NCBI RefSeq assembly: GCF_003703835.1
Contig: NZ_RDQR01000025.1
Coordinates: forward strand, 1 to 38,324
Direction: 5' to 3'
Source: Auritidibacter ignavus
Lineage (GTDB): Bacteria > Actinomycetota > Actinomycetes > Actinomycetales > Micrococcaceae
DNA length: 38,324 bases
Of this stretch, positions 38,198-38,324 are shown piece after piece. The notes beneath the pieces are model-generated. The model saw only the letters and a list, made by a program, of their open reading frames with translations, was not told the DNA's origin and made no database searches. Numbering within the stretch: the stretch's first letter is position 1; every line of letters starts with the position of its first letter. A program made the position numbers and the translations under genes.

Positions 38198-38324
38198 GGC
38201 TCTTCACAATCGAGGGTGTAGACGGGGGTCTCGGGGAAGTGGCGCGTCGATAGCTGGATAGAGGTCGAGGCCTTCCGATGATGGAAGTTCCTACACAAGC
38301 CATCTGAAAGACCTCGACGTGCCT
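38198..38324. mobile_element. Possible end of an ISL3-family insertion sequence
   Basis: From 38198 the sequence reads GGCTCTTCACAATCGAGG. GGCTCTTC is the usual tip of ISL3-family inverted repeats. The next bases run off the right edge. No transposase reading frame is in the window and the other end is not seen, so this is a recognition call from about eight to twenty bases. The adjoining left sequence (TTCCAACCTTATCT) shows no proven target duplication. Confidence 0.4.

Noticed and set aside
38107-38298. 63-residue minus-strand frame at the right edge
   Set aside because: It spans the possible IS end, has no transposase motif, and is probably chance.

Overview
The window looks like a chromosomal segment of a moderately high-GC actinobacterium, probably of the order Micrococcales (Micrococcaceae-like). 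The clues are an arginine cluster in the order argC-J-B-D-F-R, an accA1/accD1-type leucine-degradation cluster like that of Mycobacterium and Arthrobacter, an rRNA leader of actinobacterial type, and frequent GTG starts. The genus cannot be fixed from the sequence. There are 32 protein genes, two TPP riboswitches, and gene-poor stretches at both ends.

Left edge to 17.5 kb, mostly minus strand. Bases 1-435 carry no gene. They hold what looks like the promoters and boxA leader of an rRNA operon transcribed leftward off the window, placed directly after the tyrS terminator. Next come tyrS, a HelD-type RNA polymerase recycling ATPase and argH. An ankyrin-repeat gene on the plus strand then sits where argG is usually found. 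The argCJBDFR operon follows, with tandem ARG-box-like repeats upstream of argC, and a divergent quinone oxidoreductase. pheS-pheT are followed by an overlapping 51-residue membrane-protein gene that is easy to miss.

17.7-20 kb: a secreted lipoprotein, a COG4757-like alpha/beta hydrolase and a small HExxH membrane protein.

19.9-30 kb: a branched-chain (leucine-type) acyl-CoA degradation locus. A minus-strand operon (TetR regulator, acyl-CoA synthetase, thiolase) diverges from a plus-strand operon (carboxyltransferase, biotin carboxylase, FadE19-like dehydrogenase, MaoC hydratase, CitE-like lyase). The hydratase and lyase suggest a route through an (R)-3-hydroxyacyl-CoA ending in acetoacetate and acetyl-CoA, which the synthetase and thiolase could process.

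30.1-32.4 kb: an NAD-dependent formate dehydrogenase with a full set of catalytic residues, followed by a LysR regulator resembling those linked to formate dehydrogenases.

32.3-36.6 kb: thiamin salvage. A TPP riboswitch precedes thiM-thiE-thiD. Converging on it is a second TPP-riboswitch operon encoding two different TenA proteins, one with the catalytic cysteine and one of the TenA_E type.

36.6-38.3 kb: no convincing gene. This stretch is partly AT-rich and holds several strong hairpins, a short motif resembling a 23S rRNA 3' end, and at 38198 a GGCTCTTC sequence that may be the terminus of an ISL3-type insertion sequence running off the right edge.

Most of the window is ordinary housekeeping and catabolic gene content. 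No obviously new multi-gene system is evident. The least ordinary features are the paired TenA operon, the MaoC/CitE leucine route, the pheT-coupled small protein, the argG-to-ankyrin replacement and the gene-poor right end.
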